Positions 26,090 to 35,197 of a DNA stretch of 64,000 bases are shown in pieces. The DNA is from CBDDEC01 sp965198045 (lineage in GTDB: Bacteria > Chloroflexota > Dehalococcoidia > UBA2979). The translations under genes were made by a program, and so were the position numbers. The stretch spans positions 496,001 through 560,000 of the forward strand of contig CBDAOL010000012.1 in the NCBI GenBank assembly GCA_965198045.1, written 5' to 3'. Under the pieces are notes generated by a model. That model ran no database searches. It worked only from the letters and a program-made list of their open reading frames with translations, and had not been told where the DNA came from. The stretch's first letter is position 1, and every line of letters starts with the position of its first letter.

Positions 26090-26713
26090 CTAGCCGTAGC
26101 GCTCCTCGCGCCAGGGGTCGCCGTGCATGTGGTAGCCGTACATTTCCCAGAAGCCCGGCCGGTCCTGTGCGACGAACTCGATGCCGCGGACCCACTTCGC
26201 GCTCTTCCAGAAATACAGCTCTGGGATGACCCCTCGGAGGGGCCAGCCGTGTTCGAGCGTGAGCGGCTCACCGTCGTGGCTGTGCGCGAGCATCACCTCG
26301 TCGCTCTGCAACTCGTCGAGGGGTACGTTGGTCGTGTACCCGCCATAGGAGTGGAAGATCACGTGCGTGGCCTCGGGCTTGAGCGCGACAAGCGCCTGCA
26401 CGTCCGTAAACCGCACGCCGTCCCACTGGTTGTCGTATTTCGACCAGGTCGTCACGCAGTGGATGTCGACCACCTCACGCGTCTGAGGGAGGGCGTTGAA
26501 CTGCTCCCAGTTGAGTGTCACATCCTCGTCGACGAGCCCGAAGATCGTGAACTCCCACGTCGCGAGGTCGATCCGTGGGATCGAGCCGTAATGGAGGATC
26601 GGCCAGCCGTCGGTCAGGCGCTGGCCGGGGGGTAGGCGTGAGCGGCCATCGTCGCGGCGCTCGCCGCTCTCCTCGGTGCGCGGTCGAAACAGTTGCACGT
26701 CTCCCCCGGTCAT
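26090..26713 (-). CDS. Molybdopterin-dependent oxidoreductase (sulfite oxidase/YedY-like)
   Basis: A 207-residue protein with the Oxidoreductase_molyb fold. The key Cys that binds molybdenum is in VDIHCVTTWSKYDNQWDGV. Other family blocks are RLTDGWPILHYGSIPRIDLA, FHSYGGYTTNVPLDEL, GEPLTLEHGWPLRGVIPELY and KSAKWVRGIEFVAQD. It lacks the dimerisation domain of true sulfite oxidases, so it matches the short YedY/MsrP-like or sulfite-oxidase-like group. No Tat signal is visible at the N-terminus, unlike MsrP, so location is uncertain. The ATG at 26713 is chosen because upstream sequence is unlike the family. Located next to the selenoprotein, on the same strand with a gap of about 73 bases, which may reflect a shared redox role. 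Confidence 0.9.
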   Translation of the reverse strand: MTGGDVQLFRPRTEESGERRDDGRSRLPPGQRLTDGWPILHYGSIPRIDLATWEFTIFGLVDEDVTLNWEQFNALPQTREVVDIHCVTTWSKYDNQWDGVRFTDVQALVALKPEATHVIFHSYGGYTTNVPLDELQSDEVMLAHSHDGEPLTLEHGWPLRGVIPELYFWKSAKWVRGIEFVAQDRPGFWEMYGYHMHGDPWREERYG

Positions 26714-26826
26714 CACACAGCTCGATCGGTAGTGGGGACAGCTATTGTAGCGGAGCCTGGCCTCAGCTCGTAGCGTCAAGGTCGTGGGGCGAGGATCGCT
26801 GGCTGGTGCTGGCTTAGGATCGGTGC

Positions 26827-27378
26827 ATGGACCGCGATGCCTCGACGGACCTCATGTCGCACCCACGCGGCCTCGCGGACGTGGTTGAGCGGCTGCGCCC
26901 GATCGCCATCGTCGCCGGCCTCGTCGTCCTGCTCGACCAGGTGAGCAAGGCCGCCATCCGATGCTGGCTCAGCCTGGGGGAAACCTGGCCCGCGGACTTC
27001 GAGCTGATCCGCCTGACACACGTCGAGAACTCCGGTGCGGCCTTCGGGATCTTGCAGGACGCCGGCCTCTTCCTGCTCCTGGCCAGCGTCGTCGCCGTGG
27101 TGCTCATCACCGTCTACCTGATCTGGACGCCGCTCGACGGCTGGATACCCACGGTGGCGCTCGCGCTGATCCTCGGCGGGGCGCTGGGCAACCTCGTCGA
27201 CCGCTGGGCGCGCGGAACGGTGACGGACTTCATCGACCCGACGAACTACCCGGCGTTCAACCTCGCTGACTCATCGATCGTCGTCGGTGTGGCTGCGCTC
27301 GTGATCCTCTCGATGTTCGAGCCACGTCCCGAAGAGCCCTCAGACGTTGGCGGCGACCTCGATGGTGGGCCGTCGTGA
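26827..27378 (+). CDS. lspA: Lipoprotein signal peptidase (signal peptidase II)
   Basis: A 183-residue protein with four membrane helices and the family motifs: DQVSKAAI in the first helix region, VENSGAAFGIL, and the two catalytic aspartates in GGALGNLVDRW and GTVTDFID. It cleaves the signal peptide of prolipoproteins after diacylglyceryl modification, in the cytoplasmic membrane; several lipoproteins in this window are possible substrates. An acidic C-terminal tail (EEPSDVGGDLDG) extends slightly beyond the usual end. Its stop overlaps the next start (GTGA), so it is translationally coupled to the pseudouridine synthase, a common lspA-RluD order. Confidence 0.96.
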   Translation: MDRDASTDLMSHPRGLADVVERLRPIAIVAGLVVLLDQVSKAAIRCWLSLGETWPADFELIRLTHVENSGAAFGILQDAGLFLLLASVVAVVLITVYLIWTPLDGWIPTVALALILGGALGNLVDRWARGTVTDFIDPTNYPAFNLADSSIVVGVAALVILSMFEPRPEEPSDVGGDLDGGPS

Positions 27379-28316
27379 GCGACTGGCGCACGTTCGAGGT
27401 GGAGGCGGACGGTCGTCTCGATCGCGCCGTCGTCGCGGCGATGCCGGAGCTATCGCGCTCGCAGGTGCGCCGGCTGATCGAGGAGGGGCGTGTCCGTGTC
27501 GCCGGGCAGGAGTCGCCCAAGGCGGCCACCGCCGTTGTCGCCGGCGCGGTGCTCGAGGTTTCGCCGCCCGTCGTGCCGAACCTCGACCTCGTCGCCGAGG
27601 ACGTGCCGCTCGATATCCTCTACGAGGACGAGGAGACACTCGTACTGAACAAGCAGGCCGGGATCATCGTGCACCCGCGGCCGGGGATGAACGCCGTCAC
27701 ACTGATCAACGCCGTGCGCGTGCGCTACCCGGAGGTCATGGCGATCGACGGGACCGACCGAGGCGGCATCGTTCACCGACTCGACCGCGACACCTCGGGC
27801 GCGATTGCCCTCGCGAAGAGCGAGGCCGCCCAGGGCGCGCTCAAGGAGCAGTGGCGCAACCGCGAGACACTGAAGGTCTACCTCGCGCTCGTCGAGGGCT
27901 TCGTGACGCCCCTCGAGGGCATCATCGACGCGCCGCTCGGTCCTGACCCGATCGACCCTCGACGCCGCGCGGTGATCGAGGACGGCCAGACCGCCCGCAG
28001 TCAGTACCGGCTGCTCGAGCAGTACGGCGAGGAGGCGGCGCTGCTCGAGGTGCAGATCTTCACCGGGCGCACCCACCAGATCCGCGTCCATCTGCAGGCG
28101 ATCGAGCATCCGGTCCTGGGAGACGTCATGTACGGGCAGCCCTCCGATCTGATCAAGCGGCAGGCGCTCCACGCGTCGCAGCTCGGGTTCACACTCGCCT
28201 CGACGGGGGAGTGGCGCGAATTCATCGCGCCGGTCGCCGAGGACTTCGCGACGGCTGTGCGTACGCTGCGCTCGAAGCACCTGGTCGCCGCGGCTGCGGA
28301 CGAGGTGCCGGCATGA
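27375..28316 (+). CDS. RluD-family 23S rRNA pseudouridine synthase
   Basis: A 313-residue protein. An N-terminal S4 RNA-binding domain (about 8-70; GRLDRAVVAAMPELSRSQVR, IEEGRVRVAG) is followed by the synthase domain with the catalytic Asp in HRLDRDTSGAIALAK and the later motifs EVQIFTGRTHQIRVHLQ and HPVLGDVMYG. It isomerises uridine in 23S rRNA, probably in helix 69 as in RluD; exact target positions cannot be read from sequence. The start is GTG inside the lspA stop (GTGA), and its own stop overlaps the gltX ATG (ATGA). Confidence 0.94.
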   Translation: MSDWRTFEVEADGRLDRAVVAAMPELSRSQVRRLIEEGRVRVAGQESPKAATAVVAGAVLEVSPPVVPNLDLVAEDVPLDILYEDEETLVLNKQAGIIVHPRPGMNAVTLINAVRVRYPEVMAIDGTDRGGIVHRLDRDTSGAIALAKSEAAQGALKEQWRNRETLKVYLALVEGFVTPLEGIIDAPLGPDPIDPRRRAVIEDGQTARSQYRLLEQYGEEAALLEVQIFTGRTHQIRVHLQAIEHPVLGDVMYGQPSDLIKRQALHASQLGFTLASTGEWREFIAPVAEDFATAVRTLRSKHLVAAAADEVPA

Positions 28317-29833
28317 CCTCGACGGTCGCAAGCGCGGCCGAGCGGCATGCGGCGTTCACTGGCCCGGCGCGGGTGCGCTACGGCCCGAGCCCGACCGGGG
28401 ACCCGCACGTCGGCAACATCCGCCAGGCGATCTGGGCGTGGCTCTATGCGCGTCACACCGGCGGCCAGTTCATCGTGCGCCTCGAGGACACCGACCAGTC
28501 GCGCTCGGTCGAGGGCTCGATCGAGCGCATCTACGACTCGCTGCGCTGGCTCGGCGTCGACTGGGACGAGGGCCCGGACCGCGGTGGCCCCCACGCCCCC
28601 TACGTGCAATCCGAGCGGCTTCCGCGCTACCAGAAGGCGGCCGCCCGTCTCGTCGAGGAGGGCAGCGCCTACCGCTGCTTCTGCACGCCCGAGCGTCTCG
28701 CGGAGGTGCGCAAGGCGCAGCAGCAGGCGAAGCAACAGCCTCGGTATGACCTCCATTGCCGCAACATCCCGCCCGCCGAGGCGGCGTCGCGGGCGGAGGC
28801 CGGCGAGGCGTATGTGATCCGCTTCGCCGTACCCCTCGAGGGGTCAACCACGGCCAGCGACCTGCTGCGGGGCGAGATCACGGTCGACAACGACCGGCTC
28901 GGCGACTTCGTGATCCTGAAGTCGGACGGCTTCCCGACCTACCACCTCGCGAGCGTCGTCGACGACACGGCGATGGAGATCACGCACGTCACCCGCGGTG
29001 AGGAGTGGCTGCCATCGCTGCCACGTCATGCGCTGGTGTGCGAGGCGCTGGGCTACGAGCAGCCGATCTGGGCGCACGGGCCGGTGATCCTCGGATCTGG
29101 CGGCGGCAAGCTCTCGAAGCGCCACGGCGCACGCTCCGTGCTCGAATACGCCGAGGAGGGGTACGTTCCGGAGGCGCTCTTCAACTACCTCTGCATCATC
29201 GGCTGGGCGCTGGACGACCACACCGAGATCCTCAGCGTCGAGCAGCTGGTCGAGGCCTTCGACCTTGCCGACATCAATGCCAGCCCCGCCACGTTCGATC
29301 TCGAGAAGCTCGAGTGGATGAACGGCGTCTACCTCCGTGACATGCCGGCCGAGCGCTTCACCCAGCTGTTCGGCGAGCGGCTGATCCGCGAGCTACCGCC
29401 CGAGGTGCCGCGCCCCCTCGACGCCGGGCTGGTCGACTCGCTGGTCCCGCTCGTACAGGAACGAGTCAAGCTGCTGACGGAACTGACGCCCCTCGTCGCC
29501 TTCTTCTTCGCACACGAGGTCACGACGCCGCCCGCCGAGGAGTTCTTGACGCGCCGCTGGTCCGATCGTGCCGCGGACGCCGCAAGTGCTCTCGATTCAG
29601 TGGGTGAGGCGCTCAACGGCTTCGAGCCGTGGGAGTCCGAAGCGCTCGAGGAGCTGCTGCGCGACCTCGCGACGAACCTCGACGTGCGTGCCGGCGACCT
29701 GTTCTCGCTGATCCGCCTCGCCACCACCGGGCAGCGCGTCTCACCGCCGCTCTTCGAATCGATGGAAATCATCGGCGCCGGCCCCTGCCTCGACCGCATC
29801 GCCGCCGCTGCCGAGGTGCTGCAGGGCGGTTGA
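28313..29833 (+). CDS. gltX: Glutamyl-tRNA synthetase
   Basis: A 506-residue class I synthetase. The HIGH box is in VRYGPSPTGDPHVGNI, the KMSKS box is KLSKRHG, and the Glu-site segments ARHTGGQFIVRLEDTDQSRS and FPTYHLASVVDD are present. The C-terminal anticodon-binding region is about 140 residues. It charges tRNA-Glu; both tRNA-Glu isoacceptors of the window lie downstream (34053 and 38327). A discriminating or non-discriminating nature cannot be decided, though tRNA-Gln is also encoded nearby. The ATG overlaps the preceding stop by 4 bases. Confidence 0.96.
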   Translation: MTSTVASAAERHAAFTGPARVRYGPSPTGDPHVGNIRQAIWAWLYARHTGGQFIVRLEDTDQSRSVEGSIERIYDSLRWLGVDWDEGPDRGGPHAPYVQSERLPRYQKAAARLVEEGSAYRCFCTPERLAEVRKAQQQAKQQPRYDLHCRNIPPAEAASRAEAGEAYVIRFAVPLEGSTTASDLLRGEITVDNDRLGDFVILKSDGFPTYHLASVVDDTAMEITHVTRGEEWLPSLPRHALVCEALGYEQPIWAHGPVILGSGGGKLSKRHGARSVLEYAEEGYVPEALFNYLCIIGWALDDHTEILSVEQLVEAFDLADINASPATFDLEKLEWMNGVYLRDMPAERFTQLFGERLIRELPPEVPRPLDAGLVDSLVPLVQERVKLLTELTPLVAFFFAHEVTTPPAEEFLTRRWSDRAADAASALDSVGEALNGFEPWESEALEELLRDLATNLDVRAGDLFSLIRLATTGQRVSPPLFESMEIIGAGPCLDRIAAAAEVLQGG

Positions 29834-29856
29834 GCTTCATCGGGCGCTGCTAGAAT
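29830..29856 (+). promoter_or_regulatory. Possible sigma-70-type promoter for the SnoaL-like gene
   Basis: TTGAGC and TAGAAT with a 15-base spacer, 31 bases before the ATG at 29887. The -10 is close to consensus and the spacer is short. It overlaps the end of gltX. Confidence 0.4.
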
Positions 29857-29886
29857 CACGCGTGTCATCGCGATTCGGAGGTCAAC

Positions 29887-30282
29887 ATGACGGATCCGGC
29901 TAGCTCGGATCGTTTGATCCGACGCGTCTTCCACGAGGGTACGAACGTCCCGAACTCCCGGGAGACGCTCTTGACGATCTTTCGTTCCGACTTCATCTGT
30001 CACGGTCCGCCGGGGATGAACCACTCGCACGACGACGGGCCCCAGCCGATCGAGAATTGCATCTTTGGTGGCGCGTTCGCAGACCTCGTTTTCACTGTCG
30101 GCGATGTCGACATCGACGATGACGGACGCGTGGTGACCCACTTCTCTGCCACCGGCAACCACGTGGCCGACTTCCACGGCGTGTCGCCGAGCGGCGAAGC
30201 TCGCACCGTCCTCGGCACGGCCACGTTCCGCCTCGACGACGGCATGCTGGCGGAGGGCTGGGGGACGCTGGCCTGGAGCTGA
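29887..30282 (+). CDS. SnoaL-like (NTF2-fold) protein
   Basis: A 131-residue protein with an ester-cyclase-like layout: LIRRVFHEGTNVPNSRETL, FRSDFICHGPPGMNH, FTVGDVDIDDDGRVVTHFSA, HVADFHGVSPSGEARTVLG and the final strand DDGMLAEGWGTLAWS. The His-Gly-Val-Pro/Ser-Pro-Ser-Gly stretch matches the paralogue at 15071-15469 (RGVPPSGKEV). It probably binds a small organic ligand; enzyme activity is not established. The ATG follows GGAGGTCAAC, a good ribosome site. Confidence 0.84.
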   Translation: MTDPASSDRLIRRVFHEGTNVPNSRETLLTIFRSDFICHGPPGMNHSHDDGPQPIENCIFGGAFADLVFTVGDVDIDDDGRVVTHFSATGNHVADFHGVSPSGEARTVLGTATFRLDDGMLAEGWGTLAWS

Positions 30283-30335
30283 GCTCCCGGCGTGACCTTG
30301 CGAGGCGGGCTTGCTAGCCTCGAAGACGCCTTCGC

Positions 30336-30409
30336 TGGGGACTCGTCTAATGGTAGGACGCTGGATTCTGGTTCCAGAAGTCGGGGTTCGAGTCCCTGGT
30401 CCCCAGCCA
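30336..30409 (+). tRNA. tRNA-Gln (CTG)
   Basis: Cloverleaf with encoded CCA: acceptor TGGGGAC with GTCCCCA, anticodon stem CTGGA with TCCAG around loop TTCTGGT (CTG), and T arm CGGGG-TTCGAGT-CCCTG. A U1-A72 pair, as in other tRNA-Gln genes. Confidence 0.96.
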
Positions 30410-30460
30410 CATCGAACGTAGCGACCCTCGCCTCGGCGGGGGTCGTTTGGCGTCCGGCCG

Positions 30461-31360
<900 letters not shown>

Positions 31361-31457
31361 CGGTCGAGTTTAGGGACCGGCCGCGGTAGCGCCGAGGGTC
31401 ACGTACAATTCGGCGCAGCGCGACGCCGGGGCGGCGCACGGGTCCCAGAGGGCGGCA

Positions 31458-32303
31458 ATGGGCAAGCTGGATGGCAAGGTCGCGATCGTGACTGGCGCGA
31501 GCCGGGGCATCGGACAGGCGATCGCTGAACTCTTCGCCGCCGAAGGCGCGCAGGTCGTCGGCGCTGCCCGCACGCTCCACGAGGGCGACCACCGGCTCGA
31601 GGGTTCGCTCGACCGCACGATGCAGAACATCCGTGACGCGGGCGGCGAGGCCACGGGCATCGCCGCGAACGTGTCGGAGGAGGACGACTGCAACGAGCTC
31701 GTCGAGGCGGCGCGGGCGGCCTACGGGTCGATTGACGTGCTGGTGAACAATGCTGCGCTCAACTACTACATCCCGATCGTCGACTACCCGGCGAGCCGCT
31801 GGATGCGCTTCTTCGCGGTCAATGTGCATGGCCCGTTCATGCTCTCGAAGGCCGTGCTGCCTGACATGATCGAGCGCGGCAGCGGCGCCATCGTCAACAT
31901 CTCCTCAGGCGCCGCGATCGGGCCCGGCCGCGGCCCGTACGAGGATGTGCCGGCTCGCGGCGGGGTGATGTACGGCGCGAGCAAGGCGGCGCTCGAGCGC
32001 TTCACGCAGGGCCTCGCGGAGGAGGTCTACAGCGACGGCGTCTCGGTCAGTTGTTTCTCGCCGTCGCAGGTCGTGCCGACGCCCGGCACGGTCTTCCACA
32101 AGCTCGTCGATGGCATGGACGATCCTCGCGGTGAGCCCGCGTCGGTGATGGCGCAGGCGGCGTTGCTGCTGGCTACGGAGCCGCTCGAACAGGTCTCAGG
32201 CCGGGTCACCTACAGCCAGCAAATCCTCAAAGAGTTCGGCTGGATCGACGAGGCGCGCGGGCGCGGCGTGGACACGGTCGGCTCCGGTTACTCGCAGGTC
32301 TAG
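31458..32303 (+). CDS. Short-chain dehydrogenase/reductase
   Basis: A 281-residue classical SDR. The cofactor loop is VTGASRGIGQAI, the NNAG-like motif is VLVNNAALNYY, the catalytic Ser is in IVNISSGAAIG, and the Tyr-Lys pair is in MYGASKAALERF. The insert ARTLHEGDHRLEGSLDRTM after the second strand and the C-terminal tail (GWIDEARGRGVDTVGSGYSQV) are longer than in minimal SDRs. The acidic residue that usually selects NAD is not at the expected place; the Arg in AARTL suggests NADP. Substrate unknown. A TACAAT hexamer at 31404-31409 may be its -10. Confidence 0.93.
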   Translation: MGKLDGKVAIVTGASRGIGQAIAELFAAEGAQVVGAARTLHEGDHRLEGSLDRTMQNIRDAGGEATGIAANVSEEDDCNELVEAARAAYGSIDVLVNNAALNYYIPIVDYPASRWMRFFAVNVHGPFMLSKAVLPDMIERGSGAIVNISSGAAIGPGRGPYEDVPARGGVMYGASKAALERFTQGLAEEVYSDGVSVSCFSPSQVVPTPGTVFHKLVDGMDDPRGEPASVMAQAALLLATEPLEQVSGRVTYSQQILKEFGWIDEARGRGVDTVGSGYSQV

Positions 32304-32358
32304 CGCTCCTCGAGCTTCCCGCGGGCGGCGGCTGCGCGCTAGATGAACGGACGGTGGG

Positions 32359-33252
32359 ATGCACGAGTCGATTCGCACGCTGGGTGTCATCGAGCCGCTG
32401 CGCGACCCGGTGTTCATCGCGGCGTTCACCGGCTTCACCGACCAGCAGGGCGGCGCAGCGGCGACCGTCGAGTACCTCGTCAAGCAGTGGGACGCACAGC
32501 CGATCGCGGAGATCGACCCGGAGGGGTTCTACGACTTCACGGTGCAGCGTCCGCGCGTGCGCCTGGACGAGTCGAAGGAGCGCGCCATCGACTGGCCCGT
32601 CAACCGCTTCTTCCGCGCCTCCCCGAAGGGCGCTGATCGCGACTTCGTGCTGCTCTCGGGCGTCGAGCCGCATCTGCGCTGGCGCACGTTCACCGAGGTG
32701 GTCACTGAGATTCTCGAGGCGGTCGGTTCGACGATGAGCATCACGCTGGGGGCGCAGCCGGCGCAGGTGCCTCACACGCGCCCGCTGCCGACGCAGCTCT
32801 CCGCCTCGCACGACGAGTTCGAGGAGATCTTCTCGCTGAAGGCGCCGGAGTCGCGCTACCAGGGCCAGACCGGCATCGTCGGCGTGCTCAACCTGCACCT
32901 GCGGTCCAAGGAGTGGCGCAACGCCAGTCTCTGGTCGATGAGCCCTCATTATCTGACCGTGGGCCCCAACCCCAACATCGCGATGGCGCTGACACGTCTG
33001 ATCGACCACGGCTTCTCCACCTCGACGCCGCTCTCCGACCTCGAGGAGGAGGCGCGGGTGTTCGAGGAGCAGGTGCAGACAGTCCTCGACGAGTCGAGCG
33101 ACGCGGCGGCGTATGTCAGTCAGCTCGAGGAGCAGTACGACAGCAACCGCCCGTCGCTGCCGGCGATCCCGGAGGAGGGCGCCGAACTGCCGCCGACGGA
33201 GGAGCTGCTCGGCGACCTCGAGCAGTTCCTGCGCGATCAGCGCGACGACTGA
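32359..33252 (+). CDS. PAC2-family (proteasome assembly chaperone-like) protein
   Basis: A 297-residue protein with the PAC2/DUF75 pattern: DPVFIAAFTGFTDQQGGAAA at the start, EIDPEGFYDFTVQRPRVRL, then the strand FVLLSGVEPHLRWRTF and the Rossmann-like GSTMSITLGAQPAQVPHTRP. The C-terminal 60 residues form an acidic coiled helix ending in a Glu-rich tail. Bacterial PAC2 proteins are common in Actinobacteria and Chloroflexi and their partner is not established; no proteasome gene is in this window. It follows the SDR gene by 55 bases. Confidence 0.88.
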   Translation: MHESIRTLGVIEPLRDPVFIAAFTGFTDQQGGAAATVEYLVKQWDAQPIAEIDPEGFYDFTVQRPRVRLDESKERAIDWPVNRFFRASPKGADRDFVLLSGVEPHLRWRTFTEVVTEILEAVGSTMSITLGAQPAQVPHTRPLPTQLSASHDEFEEIFSLKAPESRYQGQTGIVGVLNLHLRSKEWRNASLWSMSPHYLTVGPNPNIAMALTRLIDHGFSTSTPLSDLEEEARVFEEQVQTVLDESSDAAAYVSQLEEQYDSNRPSLPAIPEEGAELPPTEELLGDLEQFLRDQRDD

Positions 33253-33445
33253 CGCGACGGTACCCGCGGGCCGGACATTGACCGCCCTGTGATCCGCAGC
33301 ACTGAATCCGCAACCCTGTAATGCGCAACACTGGGCGCGTCGTCGCCTGACGGCGTAGAATGCCCGCGCGGCGGGCGGGGTGGCCTCGCCCGGATCCTTC
33401 CCCGAAAGTGGTAGCCGCGCGTCGCGCGGAGAACGAGGCATTCCG

Positions 33446-33958
33446 ATGCGAACTCTCCTACTCCCAGTCCGTTTGGCGTTCCTTCCGGTGCGCCTGCTCA
33501 TGCTCCCGGTGCGTCTCGCCCTGCTCCCACTCCGCCGCCGGCGCGGCGAGGCGAGCGCGACCGACCTGGCGGACGCCATCGAAGAACTCGCAGAGTTCGG
33601 CGATGCCCTCGACGATCTCGACACCGACGAGGTGGTCGATGCGGTCGAGGCAGTGGTCGAGGAGGCAGCTGGTCGCTCGCGACGCTCGAAGGCGGCGCGC
33701 GGCCTGGTGACGCTGCTCGTCATCGGCGCAGTGGTTTGCGTCGCGCTCTACCTGTTGCGGCAGCGCCGCGACTTCGAGCCCGCGCGACTCGTGACTGAGC
33801 CGGAGCAGCCTGACCTGACGCCGACCGACCCGATCACGCCCGTCGACTCCTTCGATGACCCGGATGCGGACGACGACGATGGCCCGGCCGTCGACCCGAC
33901 CGACGAGGTCACCGAGGAGGCCGAGGAGCGCACGCGGGAGCCCGTCGCGGGAGGCTAG
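33446..33958 (+). CDS. Membrane-associated protein with LPVRL repeats, unknown
   Basis: A 170-residue protein with four parts. The N-terminus holds four near-identical units of about seven residues (LLPVRLA, FLPVRLL, MLPVRLA, LLPLRRR), forming a positively charged amphipathic stretch. An acidic helical segment follows (DLADAIEELAEFGDALDDLD, DEVVDAVEAVVEEA). A single membrane helix is GLVTLLVIGAVVCVALYLL. An acidic disordered tail closes it. No family recognised. It may be anchored with an acidic extracytoplasmic tail. A TAGAAT hexamer at 33356-33361 could be its -10. Confidence 0.72.
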   Translation: MRTLLLPVRLAFLPVRLLMLPVRLALLPLRRRRGEASATDLADAIEELAEFGDALDDLDTDEVVDAVEAVVEEAAGRSRRSKAARGLVTLLVIGAVVCVALYLLRQRRDFEPARLVTEPEQPDLTPTDPITPVDSFDDPDADDDDGPAVDPTDEVTEEAEERTREPVAGG

Positions 33959-34052
33959 GCCTGACGCTCGCCCCTCTGTGTGGCCTCTGTGTGGCCCGGG
34001 CGGCTGGTCCGATGATCGTGGATTGCGTCGCTGTTATTCTCGACAGCGACGC

Positions 34053-34128
34053 GCCCCCATCGTCTAGTGGACCAGGACGTCACCCTTTCAAGGTGAAAAC
34101 AGGGGTTCGATTCCCCTTGGGGGCACCA
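34053..34128 (+). tRNA. tRNA-Glu (TTC)
   Basis: Cloverleaf with encoded CCA: acceptor GCCCCCA with TGGGGGC, anticodon stem CACC with GGTG around loop CTTTCAA (TTC), and T arm AGGGG-TTCGATT-CCCCT. A TATTCT hexamer at 34035-34040 is well placed as its -10. Confidence 0.96.
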
Positions 34129-34178
34129 CACGCGGTGATCCAGCGCGCCGCATCCGTCTCGACGATCGCGCGCCTGGC

Positions 34179-34928
34179 GTGAGCGCCGCTCGCCGCTACT
34201 TCCGCACCACCGACGGCCGGCAGGTCCCGGCCGTGACCGTCGAGGAGATGCGCGAGATCGATCGCATCGCGGTCGACCGCACGGGTCCCACGCTGCTGCA
34301 GATGATGGAGCACGCCGGCATGGAGCTGGCGGAACTCGCGATCGAGATGCTGGGCGTCGGCTGGCGGTCCTCGCGGGTCGTCGTCCTCTGCGGCACCGGT
34401 GGCAATGGCGCAGGCGGCGCCTGCGCCGCGCGACACCTCGCCAACCGCGGCGTCGATGTCCTCGCCGTCACGATCCGCCCACCGGCGCAGTCCGATGGCG
34501 CGCTTGGGCAGCAGTTGATGACACTGAGCGAGGGGCCGGCGCAGCTGAAAGGCTGGTCCGAGGCGTTCGACGCGTCGATGGCCGAGCTCGTGATCGATGC
34601 GGTGATCGGCTACTCGCTCAGCGGCGCACCCCGGGCTGCGCAGATGGGCCTGATCCGCGCGGCCAACGGCTCCGGTGTGCCCGTGCTCTCGCTCGATGTG
34701 CCCTCCGGCGTCGATGCCGGCACCGGCGCCACGCCGGGGGCCGCAGTCGCAGCCACGAAGACGCTGACGCTTGCGCTGCCCAAGGTCGGGTTGCGCGCGG
34801 AGAGCGCCGGTGAACTCTGGCTGGCTGACCTCGGCATCCCACCGGGCGTCTACGCGCGTGCTGGGGTGGCGTTCGAACCGTTCCTCGATGGTCGCGGGCG
34901 TCAGCAGCTCGAGTACCCGGCGGGCTAG
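34179..34928 (+). CDS. NAD(P)H-hydrate epimerase (YjeF N-terminal domain)
   Basis: A 249-residue protein with the YjeF_N fold. Signatures are VTVEEMREIDRIAVDRTGPT, the phosphate-binding VVVLCGTGGNGAGGACAARH, the catalytic Asp region VIDAVIGYSLSGAPR, and SLDVPSGVDAGTG. It interconverts R and S forms of hydrated NAD(P)H so that a dehydratase can repair it. The dehydratase (YjeF_C) domain often fused to it is absent here, so a separate gene is expected elsewhere. GTG start at 34179, about 50 bases after tRNA-Glu. Confidence 0.92.
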   Translation: MSAARRYFRTTDGRQVPAVTVEEMREIDRIAVDRTGPTLLQMMEHAGMELAELAIEMLGVGWRSSRVVVLCGTGGNGAGGACAARHLANRGVDVLAVTIRPPAQSDGALGQQLMTLSEGPAQLKGWSEAFDASMAELVIDAVIGYSLSGAPRAAQMGLIRAANGSGVPVLSLDVPSGVDAGTGATPGAAVAATKTLTLALPKVGLRAESAGELWLADLGIPPGVYARAGVAFEPFLDGRGRQQLEYPAG

Positions 34929-34942
34929 CCGCGCGCACGCCG

Positions 34943-35197
34943 CTACTCGGCGTCCACGACGTTGAGACGATGCGGGAGGTCGGCCTGCGGCTCGAGCCTC
35001 GCGACAAAACGCGTGCCGTCCTCGAACTCGAGCTCGTACTGACCGGCCACGAGACTGCTGTCGGGGATCTCGAGGACGTTGGTGCCCCCGCCCGCGCCGT
35101 CGCTCTCGAAGTCCACGCGAGCGATGCCGACGATGTCGCCTTCCACGAGCTCGCGCACGGTGACGGGCGGACGCACGTCGCGGCGGTCCTCGGTCAT
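34943..35197 (-). CDS. Small hypothetical protein
   Basis: Eighty-four residues, rich in beta-strand pattern: VTVRELVEGDIVGIARVDFE, VLEIPDSSLVAGQYELEFED, GTRFVARLEPQADLPHRLNV. No cysteine pair or catalytic motif. Its ATG overlaps the stop of the LLM oxidoreductase gene by 4 bases (ATGA), so it is translationally coupled to it and may serve the same pathway. Confidence 0.72.
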   Translation of the reverse strand: MTEDRRDVRPPVTVRELVEGDIVGIARVDFESDGAGGGTNVLEIPDSSLVAGQYELEFEDGTRFVARLEPQADLPHRLNVVDAE

